DNA of 64,000 bases from Aquatica leii (GCA_035610365.1 CM069432.1:1302001-1366000), one strand, 5' to 3'; positions 10,196 to 20,759 are shown, counted from the stretch's first letter. Translations and numbers: made by a program. The notes: generated by a model from the letters alone, not told the origin.

Positions 10196-10800
10196 CGAAA
10201 TTCAATTGTTTTTGAAATATTGTTACGTAAATTTTACCGTAACTTAGTACAGGCAGCAGCTCAGTAAACTTTGGAGAGCGAGTTATGGTACTCCGTGTGC
10301 TAATTACAAGATAATTAAAAGAGCGCCAAAACGGTAGAAATATTAACTACAGATCCAATTTACATCCGTCGAACACTGAAAAAAACAAATAGCTAAACAC
10401 AATTTATAACGACGAATATATTTATTTCAACAAAGAAATAGAAGTTAAAAACAAGGTAAAATTAGAGCAGATAAATAGCAATTAAGGATTCGTCAATAAA
10501 TATCGCAGTTAATAATAATGTGCATGCCCTAAACAAGATCAAATTCGTACATTTAAATAAAAATAATCAGTTGGATAATTAGTACATTATTTTTTTACAA
10601 TACAGTAAATTAAAAACGTTATCGTAATATTTTGGGTCAATTTTTGAGCAGTTGCATTACAACGAACTTCAATTTAGTTACTTTCCGCAAGACAATGCAA
10701 TATCTTATATTATTTAGCTACAACTGAAGTTATTCAACAATTACACAATGAAAGAATAATAAACCAAGGGATATATCCTCTACGATCTCCAGGTCAATAC
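10196..10800 (+). repeat. Intergenic block related to 27090-27380
   Basis: No gene is seen. From about 10408 (CGAATATATTTATTTCAAC) to 10550 the sequence aligns loosely, about two thirds identical by eye, with 27099-27245 in the same orientation. The shared A+T-rich block could be an old retroelement terminus or an ancient segmental copy. Confidence 0.45.
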
Positions 10801-10819
10801 GCCTCTAGATTTTTACCTT

Positions 10820-10989
10820 TACGTACAGTAATATACCAGCTGCGCAATATTGAAGACTCGGAACATGCAATTACTGATGCTATTTGATATATTGAAGTTG
10901 ATGAGCTTTGTAATGTTTTCCAAAATCTAAAAAGAAGAGTTAATACATGTATCACAGCTGAAAGACAACATATTAAACATCGGTTATAA
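10820..10989 (+). pseudogene. Tc/mariner-like transposase, C-terminal remnant
   Basis: One internal stop. The end reads FQNLKRRVNTCITAERQHIKHRL and stop. This is the C-terminal signature of the insect Tc/mariner-type transposase family whose other parts follow at 11047-11690: an aromatic/Leu-rich helix, R-R-(I/V)-N-x-C-I and a final H-(F/I)-x-H-L-L. It lies upstream of the N-terminal pieces, so it must belong to a second, rearranged copy. Confidence 0.65.
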
Positions 10990-11046
10990 TTTAAAATAAT
11001 TGTTATTACCAATAGTTATTTCAAATAAACCGGTAATGCTGTTAAT

Positions 11047-11690
11047 ATGTTGCCGTTTTTAATTAAGTACTTAACCTTATACATAGAATATCTAGTAGCA
11101 TTCTTTGGTTTGTGCTCATATCATATACAATCTGTTCAACATTTACAGTCAGCACACTATGCAGCGCGTGTTAACTTTTGTCGTTGGTTAATTGCACACC
11201 AAAAAATTTGTTTAAAGATAAAGTCACATTTACTATATGTAGAATTACAAATACTAGAAATTCGCATTTATGGGCACTTGAGAAAGTGAAACGCATTATC
11301 GTCACTTTTTCCGTGAATATTTGGTGGCGTTTTTTAATAACTTTCTTTTTTCTCATTTATATTTTAATTAAGTTTAACATCCAAGCATTGACTAAATTTG
11401 TTTGCAAATTAATTTCCAAGACTAAGGGAGGATGTTCCACTTCAGAATCAGAATAGAGTTAACATGTGGTTACATCAAGATGGCACCACGATCGCATTTT
11501 GGTGTAATTGTGAAAGAATATCTAAATCACAGCTTTTCTGCCGGTGGATTGGAAGAAGTGGTCCAGTTTTCTGACCTTTGAGATTACTAAACTGAATCCC
11601 TTTTGACTATTATCATTAGGAACACTCTAGCGCAACGATTGCCAATTAGTTTCATTTAGAATCAGTTTTTTTTTTAAATATTATGACCGT
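11047..11690 (+). pseudogene. Tc/mariner-like DDE transposase remnant
   Basis: Three frames hold successive pieces: SYHIQSVQHLQ...ARVNFCRWL (about 11115-11200), then LFKDKVTFTICRITNTRNSHLWALE (about 11205-11285, first catalytic D in FKDK), then VNIWW. After a gap come HQDG (about 11473, second D region), CRWIGRSGPVF and IPFDYY (about 11540-11620, third D). The order and motifs are those of the DDE transposase family of Tc/mariner type. Homology to 20760-21455 (inverted) continues to about 12010, so that block probably represents element sequence with its 3' non-coding part. The gene is dead. Confidence 0.75.
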
Positions 11691-12534
11691 GGCGGCCTGT
11701 ATCTACTTTTTTTTTAGATGAAGTTTAAACCCACCTTTATGCCCCTTTCTCCCCAGTCTTTATTTCGTCACGTATATTTACTTTGTTAAAATTCAAATAA
11801 TACACCTAAAAAAACGAAGAAAAACCTAAATATTATTCTATTGAACAATAAATAAACAAATGTAATAAACAAAAATACAAAAGTGTTTTTTTTTAATTAT
11901 TGTAAAAACTGTCATTTTTTGCCTTAAACTATCTGTCTGAAGTTTGGAGTTGGAGCTATTGACATTAAAATAAACCAAGATCAAAATTTGTTTTTAATGA
12001 ATTTTCACATAAACGAAACGGGTTTTGATATTTCCACCTTAATGGAATGACATGTGAGTATCCAGAAACCGCTAGTGACAATACGAGACAATTAAAGTAA
12101 ATTACGATATCATAAAGCAATGCTTAACCCAGGAAAATTTTCACAAAGCAGCGAAAATACTACACCCAATTATACCATAGATGAGTGTGAATAATTACAA
12201 ATAGAAACTTTGCTGGACACTCACTTAGAACATGTACAAAGCAAACAACACAGACCGGAAAAGTGAAAAGTTTTCTCCCATCAATATTTCGATGTCAAAG
12301 ATTTACGAATTGACAGCAATCCTCCTAATGTAGCGGAAAGTGGGCGTGCCGAAAATAAATCTTATACTGTACAAACATCATACCAAAATACTTTTTACAT
12401 AACAAGTTACCTTCAACTCGAGCGATTACTTCTGGGCTATTTTTCATATGTGTTGTAGATTTTTGTAAAGAATTTTAAATTAAGGATAAAACGTTAAGAA
12501 GTTGCAAATTAGTTAAAGCATATACATACATATA
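11691..12534. other. Element 3' flank and unassigned sequence
   Basis: 11691-12010 is shared, inverted, with 20760-21070 and is therefore repeat sequence. From 12010 to 12534 I see no gene, RNA or repeat I can name. Confidence 0.4.
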
Positions 12535-12660
12535 CGTCTTGTTTGTTTTAGTACAAAAGCAGTTCATATACAATTGGTAGACGATCTTACAGCTAAGTCA
12601 TTTTTAAACGCATTAAAGAGATTTGTGTCACGTCGGGGAATATGTACAGAGTGTAACTGA
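12535..12660 (+). pseudogene. BEL/Pao integrase core fragment
   Basis: An open frame reads RLVCFSTKAVHIQLVDDLTA and goes on with SFLNALKRFVSRRG before a stop at 12660. The run VCFSTKAVH-x-x-LV-x-DLT-x-x-F-L-x-A-L-x-R-F is the highly conserved first part of the BEL/Pao integrase catalytic core. Nothing else of the element is recognisable around it. Confidence 0.85.
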
Positions 12661-12679
12661 TTAACAAGTTGTTATTTTA

Positions 12680-12960
12680 GAAGGTGAAATTAGCGCATAA
12701 ATACAAGCAAAAAATGTCAAAATAAATGTTCCATTAAAACATTAAAAAAAAATCTCTTAAAGTTGTTGATACTTAAATGACAGTAAACTTTTCGATGACA
12801 CCAAAAATTAAAGTAAATACAAAATAATGTTTTCGGATAAGGCTTAGTTACTATTCTAAGATTTGCACGTTGTTTTTGAGTATATAAGATAATACCTAGA
12901 AGATAACATATTTACAGATGTTTAAATGTAAGTAATGTCACGTAGGTTAGTCAACATACT
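12680..12960 (+). repeat. Partner of the diverged block at 2905-3890
   Basis: Matches 2918-2965 and 3820-3880 in order and orientation, without the G+C-rich insert. It precedes OBP gene 2, while the other copy follows gene 1. Confidence 0.5.
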
Positions 12961-13084
12961 TCAATAAATGAAAATACTGCATAAAGAAAACTAAATATGC
13001 AAAGCCAGTATTCCTTAATTTTCTGGCTCTAGCAGCAGCGCTCTACTTTCCCGACTAATCCGCGAAGCTGTAGAAAAAAAAATA

Positions 13085-13500
13085 ACATCCATATAATATG
13101 AACCGAGAAGACGGTTTAAGACTCAGCAAATCGTGGCTACTAGTATTATACCCTTTAAGACAAAGACCACCCTTCTTGGGAATGACACAAACTCTTACTC
13201 CGAGTAATAATGAAGCCAGTCAAGCGGTAACGGGAAGATAACGTTCTTTAATTATTCTAATCGCTAATGATTTAAATACTGTCAATTACACTTTTTCCTT
13301 CAGTGACATTTCCACTCTGAAGATACAAACTGCTGTGCCTTGCGAAACGTCAGTTTGTTTGGGTTTACGAACGACAATACGGCAAAGGCCAAATTCTACT
13401 TCTTGTTTTGGCTCTCAAGGAGAGAGTAGGACCAAGCCTAAGTCTGGGTGCTTAACTACGACGCGGTCTAAGCCAAAAGTTGCTTTTAATAATAGTTTTT
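13085..13500 (+). repeat. Dispersed repeat (copy 1 of 3) upstream of OBP gene 2
   Basis: Contains GACTCAGCAAATCGTGGCTA, ACTCCGAGTAATAATGAAGC and CGAACGACAATACGGCAAAG. Similar sequence recurs inverted at 46790-47135 and forward at 47965-48150. The end overlaps the duplicated flank of the OBP genes (the window start corresponds to about 13451). The repeat has no convincing coding potential; the 85-residue frame at 13335-13592 is not conserved in the inverted copy. Confidence 0.6.
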
Positions 13501-13896
13501 TACATATTACATTAGAACACAAACTGAAAAAAAAGTCACTAAAGTGCATGCTAACGTACCAAAAAAACCTAGAGCTAGAGAGGGCACATTAAAGTTACAG
13601 TTATGAACAAATTAATCAGATTACATTTATGTTAAAACTGATGCAATGTTATTATGCAAACAAGACATGACAACACAAAATCTATTAAAAAATAAAGTTA
13701 TAGGAAGAACGATAAGTCAAACAAAAACATGACAATTAAATAAATAACTTTTACAAAGAAACTTAAACATGTAATAATATCAAATAGCTACATCTTTATT
13801 TTGTTTTAATTAAAATGTGAAGTTAACTTTCTTATCATTACTAGTTTTTTTATTAAAAGTTAAAATTAATAATGTAATAAAAATCATGGTGACAGT

Positions 13897-13946
13897 GCAC
13901 CATTTCGTACAAAGATAACCCCTAGGTCCAAGATTTCCTATATAAA
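13897..13946 (+). promoter_or_regulatory. Core promoter of OBP gene 2
   Basis: GCACCATTTCGTAC at 13897-13910, GATAACC at 13914-13920 and TATATAAA at 13939-13946, which is 41 bp before the ATG. Same order and spacing as the other three genes. Confidence 0.7.
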
Positions 13947-13979
13947 GACTAGTGGAATACACAAATATTAATCACAATC

Positions 13980-14458
13980 ATGTATTCGTACACCTTTTAC
14001 GTTGCTTTATTCATCTGCTGTGCCCAGGTAAGCTTGTTCGTTTATTTTGAAAAAAATTCTATTATATATTTTTTTAGGTATTGTCTGTGGAGGTACCTGA
14101 CAATTTATATGATAAGTACGCCATAGAATGTATGGAGAAAGTCGACGTTGACAAAGCGTCTCTTGAAAAACATTTAAATGAGAAATTTCACATAGTTAAA
14201 GGAGATGCAAAACTAAACGAATATTTAGCATGCATGGGAAAAAGTAAAGGTTTATTTAAAGAAGACGACAAACTTAATCCAACTCCAATACACGACAACG
14301 TTATGAGTATTATGCTGCCTCTTATGAAGAAAAGTGGAGATCAACATGAAATAGCAACTAAGGTTACAGACGAATGCGTTCATACTACTGGCGATAATCA
14401 CGGTGATATAATTGCTAATCTACACAATTGTATTGTAGATGCAATTGGTAAACATTAA
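13980..14458 (+). CDS. Minus-C odorant-binding-protein-like gene 2 (2 exons)
   Basis: Exon 1 is 13980-14027, the intron is 14028-14077 (50 bp, GTAAGC...TTTTTAG) and exon 2 is 14078-14458; the product is 142 aa. The signal peptide is identical to that of gene 1 through codon 16, with cleavage likely after VLS. Cysteines fall at 34, 68, 116 and 134. The mature protein differs from gene 1 at 15 of 123 positions; by eye exon 2 shows about 16 replacement and 6 silent changes, so replacement is close to unconstrained or is favoured. The canonical AATAAA near the stop is changed to AATAGA at 14465; the next AATAAA is about 115 bp further on, so 3'-end use may differ from gene 1. Expected role: secreted carrier of small hydrophobic molecules. 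Confidence 0.93.
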
Positions 14459-14709
14459 AGTTCAATAGATATTTTAATATAAACAAATTTTTTTTTGGTA
14501 ATTTTAGTTTTTTTATTTTGGCAACGAAACATTTTATTTTGAAACAGGATCAAAATACTTAAACATAATTTTATAAATAAAAAAGTTATTTTCGAATATC
14601 TTTTAAACAAAATAACATTTAGCGCAAATAACAGTGAGAACTTTGTTTAAAGGTAAACTTATTAATTTAGAATTAAATAAGCAAAGCAAATGTCAAGTTG
14701 TAAATGTGT

Positions 14710-14790
14710 GTAAAATTCAAAAATAAAATAAAATACATGGTGTTCGGAATGGTAAGAATATTATAGACATCCGGTACAATAATGATACAA
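14710..14790 (+). repeat. Short dispersed repeat shared with 23100-23180
   Basis: AAATACATGGTGTT ... ATATTAT(A)GACATCCGGTACAA occurs in both places in the same orientation. Its family is unknown. Confidence 0.45.
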
Positions 14791-14826
14791 TTGTATGTTT
14801 TTTGATGTAGTAAATATACGCATACT

Positions 14827-14863
14827 CTTCTTTTTCTTCTTCTTCTTCTTCTTCTTCTTCTTG
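14827..14863 (+). repeat. (TTC)n microsatellite, the tail of the RTE copy
   Basis: About ten consecutive TTC units with one interruption, placed exactly at the LINE 3' end. Confidence 0.9.
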
Positions 14864-15435
14864 TCGTAAGCCCTTGGCTTGTTCTACCCATTCTGCTCCG
14901 CTTCCTGAGATATGGACGTCCAGCACTCCTTCCACCGTTTGGGGAGGCGCCCTGGCAGACGTTTTGATAGTGGTTTTCCATTCCTAGGGATCTTAGCCAA
15001 CCTGCTGTCATCCATCCTGGATACATGTTCGTTTCAACCGCGCCTTCTTGTTCGCACCGAACGTACTATATCCATGGCGTCGCATTCTTCTCTAATTTCG
15101 CTGCTTCTGCGGTGGTCCAGTAATGTATTACCTGTTATTGTTCTTAGGATTTTCATTTTGTATTTTCGATACATTCTTTTTGTTACTGCCGTCTCTGCTC
15201 TTGTTTCTGCAGCATAAGTCAACACAGGTCTAACCCACGCTTTATATATTCTAGTTTTTGTTTTTGTCGATATGCAGTTATTTTTCCAGATGGTATGTCT
15301 TAAAGCACCCGCGATTCTAGATGCTTTATTAGCTTGTTGTCTTACAATGCTGTTTAAGTTCCCATAAGCTGAAATGGTAGTTCCCAAATAGTTAAATTCA
15401 GATACTGCATACTCTTCCGTGTAGTAAATCTTCAT
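14827..15435 (-). mobile_element. RTE-type LINE, 3' end with (GAA)n tail
   Basis: The minus-strand frame from 15435 to 15034 encodes the C-terminal part of a LINE reverse transcriptase: FNYLGTTISAYGN, RQQANKASRIAGALRHT, then a KILRTITGNTLLDHRRS segment. After a frameshift it continues (about 15030-14870) with SRMDDSRLAKI, a PGRLPKRWKECW motif and the final acidic stretch. This is the arrangement of insect RTE-like elements. The sequence then runs into GAAGAAGAA repeats (14827-14863), the expected simple-repeat tail. The copy is 5'-truncated near 15440. Confidence 0.85.
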
Positions 15436-15829
15436 TGAAATTGTAGTACAGGAATTTTAATTAATCGCTATTTAATAGAATCTCGGAGTATCTCTTTAAA
15501 AAAATTGTCCAATTAAATGGGTTACATTAATTGATATGAATTGTAAATAATGAATCATTAAATTGCCGATATTTTTGAGAATCGGATAGCTGCCATCTTT
15601 ATTTTTTTAGTCTTTTTCTAATATTTAGTTTTATCGTTTCTTTAATGGAAGTATGGCAGCCACGTTAACGCGAATTTCTTCTGCAGATTGCGACATAATT
15701 TGTTGCGGCTCTTTTCTTAAAAAACTGCTTCGCATGTAGAGCATCAGGACGAGCAGCTTCTGCAGCATGATAGTACTTCATCGATATTTAACTACCTCGT
15801 TCTATAGATTCACTGGTCAGCATGAAAAT
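15436..15829. other. Unassigned stretch between LINE and TIR transposon
   Basis: The minus strand at about 15770-15660 reads HAAEAARPDALHAKQFF and continues for roughly 40 residues, with a protein-like composition. I do not recognise a family. The rest is A+T-rich without features. Confidence 0.35.
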
Positions 15830-15935
15830 CGGCCCTGATACCATTCTTGACGATTCTGTTGTAAAATGACCTCCTGAATCCAAAAATTAGCTCCGTTTTT
15901 ACCCATCACCCACCTATCTTGGGGGGACCCCATTT
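15830..15935 (+). repeat. Left terminal inverted repeat
   Basis: Pairs with 18222-18334. Shared islands: GCCCTGA, GTAAAATGAC-TCCTGAATC and CCATCACCCACC. Confidence 0.8.
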
Positions 15936-16412
15936 TTATTTAATTTTTTGCATTTTTTTTAGAATTATAACTTATAGCCGTTAAACATCCCAAAACAGAT
16001 AATAAAATTTATACCAAACTACATATATGGCAAAAGTTTTGCTATAAAATGTATGTAGAAACAACAATAAAATACAAATATATAAGAACAATAATAAAAT
16101 ATCAATAAACAGTTAGGAAGATTCACTGCACTGGCGATCTCAATACCACATGCAGGTTTGAACAAAAATTTTCGACAGGCTTAAACTTGCATTACTCTTC
16201 TCATTATAGTATATTACATTGTTTGCTTAACTACTTCAATCAGTACATCTATAGCTGTTGCAGAGTTAACTTGTCGACGTTTTAAAGGTGCTGGATTTTG
16301 TGTTTATTTTTGTTCATTTGTGTAAAACAGTAAAACTACTTTTACTCCGGATTTTTTCAAGTGACTAAGTGTGATTTGTGGTTATTGTCGGGTGTTGAAT
16401 TACTGTTTAATT

Positions 16413-18063
16413 ATGCCACGCGAGTGTAAAAATCATTCCGATAGCTTCTGCTATGTCTGCGGGGAATTAACTTTAAAAGCGCAACCAAAATCTCTTTCTC
16501 CGCTTGTTAAAACAGCTTGTAAATTGTACTTTGATTGTCAAGTTGGCGACCAGGACAAGACTTGGGCTCCATCAGTTTGCTGTACGACTTGTTACAGTAG
16601 TTTGACCAAATGGCTCAAAGGTACCCGTAAATCAATGCCATTTGCTGTGCCCATGGTTAGTCGTGAACCTCGCTGTCATCTTACAGATTGTTACTTTTGT
16701 ATGACTTCCACCGTCGGGTTTTCGAGCAAAAGTAAGCACACAATTCAGTATCCCAATATTCCGTCAGCTCTAAGACCTGTTCCTCATAACGATACTTTGC
16801 CAATTCCAGAGCCCCCAAACACTTATACTCTAGAACCGCAAATTGATTTAAAAGACCCTGAGCCACAACCTAGGGCTTCGAATGATACGTTCAATGATGA
16901 TGAAGAGTATTCCGCAGATTTAGATTATCGGCAACCTCACCTCCTCACTCAATCGGAATTAAATGATCTTGTCAGGGATTTGCAGTTACCCAAGACTAAA
17001 TCTCAGCTCCTAGGATCGCGACTTCAACAGTGGAATCTCTTAGAAAAGGGAGTAAAAATATTTTCTTACAGGACCAGACAAGCAATCCTGAAATGTCTTT
17101 TCTCAGAAGATAAAGGTTTAGTGTTCTGTCCTAATCCAAATTTATTGATGACAGAGCTACAGATGCAATGTGACCCAGACAAATGGAAACTGTTTATAGA
17201 CTCATCAAAAACAAGCTTAAAAGTTGTTCTGTTGCCAAATGGGAATGACTTCCCATCAGTTCCAGTTGCATACTCTGTTGATATGAAGGAAACGTACGAA
17301 AACATCTTCAGAATCCTTGATAAAACTAGTTATCATGATTATAAGTGGAAACTTAGCGCTGACTTAAAAGTTGTTGCTCTACTCACGGGCCTGCAATCAG
17401 GATTCACAAAATATTGCTGCTTCCTTTGTGAATGGGATAGCCAAGCCCGAGATAAACATTACCTCTGCGAGAAAATCTTATTCCTGGTCAGAAAAATGTC
17501 GCCCACAATCCTTTGGTTCCAAAAGAAAATATTTACTTACCACCTTTACACATCAAACTTGGATTGATCAAGCAGTTTGTGAAAGCAGTGGACAAGACAG
17601 GTGGCGCATTTCAATTTTTGAAAACTAAATTTCTTCGTCTTAGCGAAGCTAAAATCAAAGGAGGCGTTGTTGTTAGTCCCCAGATTAGACAACTCTTCCA
17701 AGATTCGACGTTTATTGAACACCTAAATCGAAAAAAAACGGGCTTGGCTTGCATTTCAAATTTTTGAGTAACCACAAAAGTAAAGATTATGTCGCTCACG
17801 TCGAGGAACTGCTTTTCGCGTACAAGGACATAGGATGTAACATGTCTCTTAAAGTTCACTTCCTTCACTCGCATCTGGACTTTTTCTCTGAAAATTTAGG
17901 AGCAGTCTCGGATGAACAAGGGGAACGGTTCCATCAAGACATCGCTAAGCTGGAGAAGAGATTTTCAGGAAAGTGGAATGCAAGCATATTGGCGGAGTAC
18001 TGCTGGTTTTTGAAACGAGAGAGCTGTACCTCAGGGTATAAAAGGAAAGCAAGCACCAAGTAA
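16413..18063 (+). pseudogene. Transposon-borne Cys-rich protein, candidate transposase (2 frameshifts)
   Basis: Starts MPRECKNHSDSFCYVCGE. Residues 13-16 (CYVC) and 56-60 (CCTTC) with about 40 residues between them fit a ZAD-like zinc-binding fold, and a second pair, DCYFC, follows at 92-96. An acidic linker (about 150-175) leads to HLLTQSELNDLVRDL. The C-terminal two thirds have candidate acidic catalytic residues: D263 (LFIDSSK), D317 (SADLK) followed by a CCFLCEWDS zinc-like insert (335-342), and E in SDEQGERFHQDI near 17915. That spacing recalls DDE/RNase H-fold transposases with a Cys-rich insertion, but the assignment is inference. Frames change near 17470-17510 and again near 17735-17765. 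Full length would be about 550 aa. The same protein type occurs repeatedly in insect genomes, to my recollection without an assigned function. Confidence 0.7.
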
Positions 18064-18221
18064 CGATGAATATTTTTTTATTTATTACTGTTTATAGCTA
18101 AAATAGTTTTTTCCCATTTAAATTAAATTTATGTCCATATATTTATTATTATAATAATTATTATAATTATTATTATCGTTCGATAAATAAATTATAATTA
18201 ATTTATCGAAAAGTGGTAAAA

Positions 18222-18334
18222 TTAGAGATTTAGGGCTCCCTCGAAAATGGTGGGTGATGGAAGAAAACGGAAGACATATTTAGATTCAGGACGTCATTTT
18301 ACATAAGAATCACCCGGAATAGTGTCAGGGCTCG
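18222..18334 (-). repeat. Right terminal inverted repeat
   Basis: Inverted partner of 15830-15935; it ends GTGTCAGGGCTCG. Confidence 0.8.
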
Positions 18335-19830
18335 ATAAAAAATATTTTTTTTGCAGACCAGTGTTGTTTGTCCAAATTCGACACTTACACTGTTCACGTT
18401 TTTACAAACCCAAATCGTTCAACTCTATAAGTTCTTATAATTAAAACGCATTACATATATTGCCTGTTTCCAGGCTTCAAAAATATTTAAAAAAATGCTT
18501 ATAATTATTGTTCCATTATACTAATTGTCTAGTTGCAATATACAAATTTTAGATATTTTACGTTGAAAATTACCGTTTGTGGTTTACGCTGTTACAACAC
18601 AGTTTTCATCTTTTCCGGGATGCACATGTTAGATACGACTAATTTTCCACTGAAATGGAAACGTGTTATCTTTTTTCAGAAATACCACACAACCAAATTT
18701 AATTATTTCTGGGTCTTCTATCATCCATTAAGTTCGTTGTTGTACATTGCTTAAATACTTTAAACTCCTTCCTTCCAAAAATATGTTTTGATGAGACGTC
18801 GATTACATTGTTAAGTAAAAGATTCAATGCCATAGGACATATAAGATGCAAATTCAAAATTTCATTTGCATTAATGTCCTACTGAATTGTTCATATGTGA
18901 GATGTGCATTATCTACAATTCTACATAAATAAAATATTACAGATTTTATTGACGCTTCCCATAAGCCAACAAAATTGAGAGTGCAGATTGACTGTTGATT
19001 TTAACTATGCGGTAAACGTTGTAAGATCCGTATTGTAAAACGTCTTGATGTACTGCGTTAATTTTTTTAATTTATTTTTCTATCATCTACAAAATAAATC
19101 CGTAATAAAATAGTTACAGCAGATGCCAATCTGTATTTCTTCATGTTAAAACAGATTTAACGTAACAAAATGTATTTTGTGTTCTCGATTACGTTTAGTT
19201 GCGGTTATGATCAAAACAAGATTTTGGCTAAATAAACAAAAGCAATTGCAATGTAAGTAGTATACATTCTAAATTCAGTTTTTTTAAAACTTGGTTCGGT
19301 AACTTGTTTTAGTTTTGCCTTGATTTCTTCAGTTTTTGCTAAATGATTTGCGTAAATTGCATTTGATAAAGTGTTTTTCCTACCTATGAAATCGGAACTT
19401 TATTGTTTGTTTTCTCCTATGTATATGCAAGTATTGCAAACTGTACTAAAGAAATAGCTCGCGGAGTTAACATGTTCTACAGTACGGTATACTGCATTTT
19501 GAAAAATTATTATCTGTATTCTTACGATGTCTAACGAGTCCAACAGTGAAGTTACGTTGATTTTGAACCTCAACGTAAATTCAGCGCCAAAATATTACTT
19601 TTGCGTTAGTGTTGTTTTACGCAAAATCGCGTGATGAATTTTTACAATATGCATGTTTGAAGTAAAAAAAACTTTCATTGGTAATTGTTCATTAGTGTTT
19701 TAGCTTCCGTTTATTTGACCAAAAAGGCTTACGAGTGACTTAACTTTTTTTCAAAAAACTTTTCGCCAGAATTTGATGACTTACTGCTTGTAGCACAAAT
19801 CAATGTATGTCGCTCCGTTATATATTATAT
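18335..19830. other. A+T-rich stretch without recognisable genes
   Basis: Only short non-conserved frames. No repeat, RNA or transposase motif recognised on either strand. Confidence 0.4.
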
Positions 19831-20180
19831 TTATCATTCAACGTTAAGTTGTTTGATCAATTTGACACTTGTCCTAGAATCTGATATTGTTTAAATACTG
19901 ATTACCTGGGCAAGTGTCCACTTATTAAGTACGAAAAACCTACGTGCTTAATATATTGTCCTTTGAGCCGGACTATCCAAATAAGAAGAAGTTATTTCCG
20001 GTTCATCCGCGACCAACAAACGAAGAAGAAGTTATTTCCGGTCCATCCGCGACCATATATTAAACACGTAGGTGTATCGTACTTAATAGGTGGACACTTG
20101 CCTAGGCAATCAGTATTTAAACAATACCGGATTCTAGGACAAGTGTCAAGTGATCAAACAAGTTAATGTTGAATGATAAT
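19831..20180. mobile_element. Fold-back (MITE-like) element with 128-bp arms
   Basis: 19831-19958 and 20053-20180 are inverted copies, about 88-90% identical by eye. They share TTTGATCA, GACACTTGTCCTAGAATC, GTTTAAATACTGATT and ATTAAGTACGA. The centre holds two direct copies of a ~33-bp unit (GAAGTTATTTCCGGT..CATCCGCGACCA). The arms differ at several places, so this is an old element and not an assembly fold. Confidence 0.8.
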
Positions 20181-20500
20181 TTTATTAATAACTGTCTTCT
20201 ATTTATATACAATATTTACAATCGTTGTGAAATACAAAGTTAGCATTTTTATGGTTACTATTTCAAATGTGGGTTACTATAATGTAACACATTCTTAGCA
20301 AATTGTTGATATAGTCTAAATATAGCGTAACAACTTACGTTTGCAAATGGATTGTTTTACATGTGGAGTAATCATTAAGTATGTTTACAATTTCTCAAGT
20401 TGTTAATTGTTAACTTTTAAAAATTATAAATGTTTCAATAATCCAATTTCATGTTTAAATGGTAATTTAAACATTCTGGCGCCTCGCGAACGGAAGATTC

Positions 20501-20722
20501 TTATCTTAGCGGTTGAAGCTCGATCATTTCCTTTTCTGGTGCTGGATGAATTTGCTCGTTAATATGCTTTTTCTTGCGGTCCTCCAGACGTTGCTTCCCG
20601 AAATAGTAGATTCCCAACATGAAGGCTACTATGCTCACTACAATTGCGGTGGTAATGCCGCTGGTGGTAATAGAATGTTGTCTTGTTTTTTGCCAAATCG
20701 TTTCCTTTAATTTTTGTTGCAA
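20501..20722 (-). pseudogene. Possible env-like tail: membrane segment plus cytoplasmic end
   Basis: The frame reads LQQKLKETIWQKTRQHSITT, then one strong membrane helix (about residues 22-42, TTAIVVSIVAFMLGIYYFG), then a short basic/acidic tail ending ELQPLR. It is cut off upstream by the transposon remnant at 20760. Just downstream on the same strand, TGTTTAAATTACC (about 20475) opens a stretch with TATATAAATAG (about 20210) and AATAAAA (about 20186), a promoter and polyadenylation layout like an LTR. A retroviral-type env end followed by an LTR would explain this, but no polypurine tract is visible and a host membrane-protein exon is also possible. Confidence 0.3.
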
Positions 20723-20759
20723 ATTGTTTTCTTTTTCTTACAATAAATTTTGATCTCGG

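Larger units (their letters stand above)
13451..14646 (+). repeat. Segmental duplication, copy 2 (carries OBP gene 2)
   Basis: Counterpart of 1-1836. The 3' flank at about 14520-14560 reads GGCAACGAAACATTTTATTTTGAAAC and has no PLE, so it preserves the pre-insertion site of copy A at gene 1. Confidence 0.85.
15830..18334 (+). mobile_element. DNA transposon with ~105-bp terminal inverted repeats, superfamily not recognised
   Basis: The left end CGGCCCTGATACCATTC (from 15830) and the right end, read on the minus strand as CGAGCCCTGACACTATTCC (from 18334), are inverted repeats. They stay alignable for about 105 bp, as far as ..CCCATCACCCACC.. (about 15903) and its mirror near 18250. The single large coding region between them (16413-18063) is Cys-rich and conserved-looking. 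The flanking 2 bp could be an AT duplication, but this is not secure. The end sequence CCCTGA is unlike hAT (CAGGG) or mariner ends that I know. Confidence 0.8.

Noticed and set aside
5368..10204. Target-site duplication of the gypsy element
   Set aside because: GAAATCTG on the left and CGAAATTC on the right share only GAAAT out of register; not convincing.
13335..13592. 85-residue frame upstream of OBP gene 2
   Set aside because: Inside the dispersed repeat; the frame is not kept in the inverted copy at 46790-47135.
16681..17305. Minus-strand frames opposite the TIR-transposon gene
   Set aside because: Shadows of a strongly protein-like plus-strand frame; no independent motifs.
18125..18205. 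A+T palindromes (TTATTATAATAATTATTATAA type) as an origin or regulatory hairpin
   Set aside because: Low-complexity A+T sequence near the transposon 3' end; expected by chance in this composition.
20470..20490. TGGCGCC as a plus-strand primer-binding site
   Set aside because: Only the first seven bases match a Lys-type site and the following bases diverge; no plus-strand LTR precedes it.
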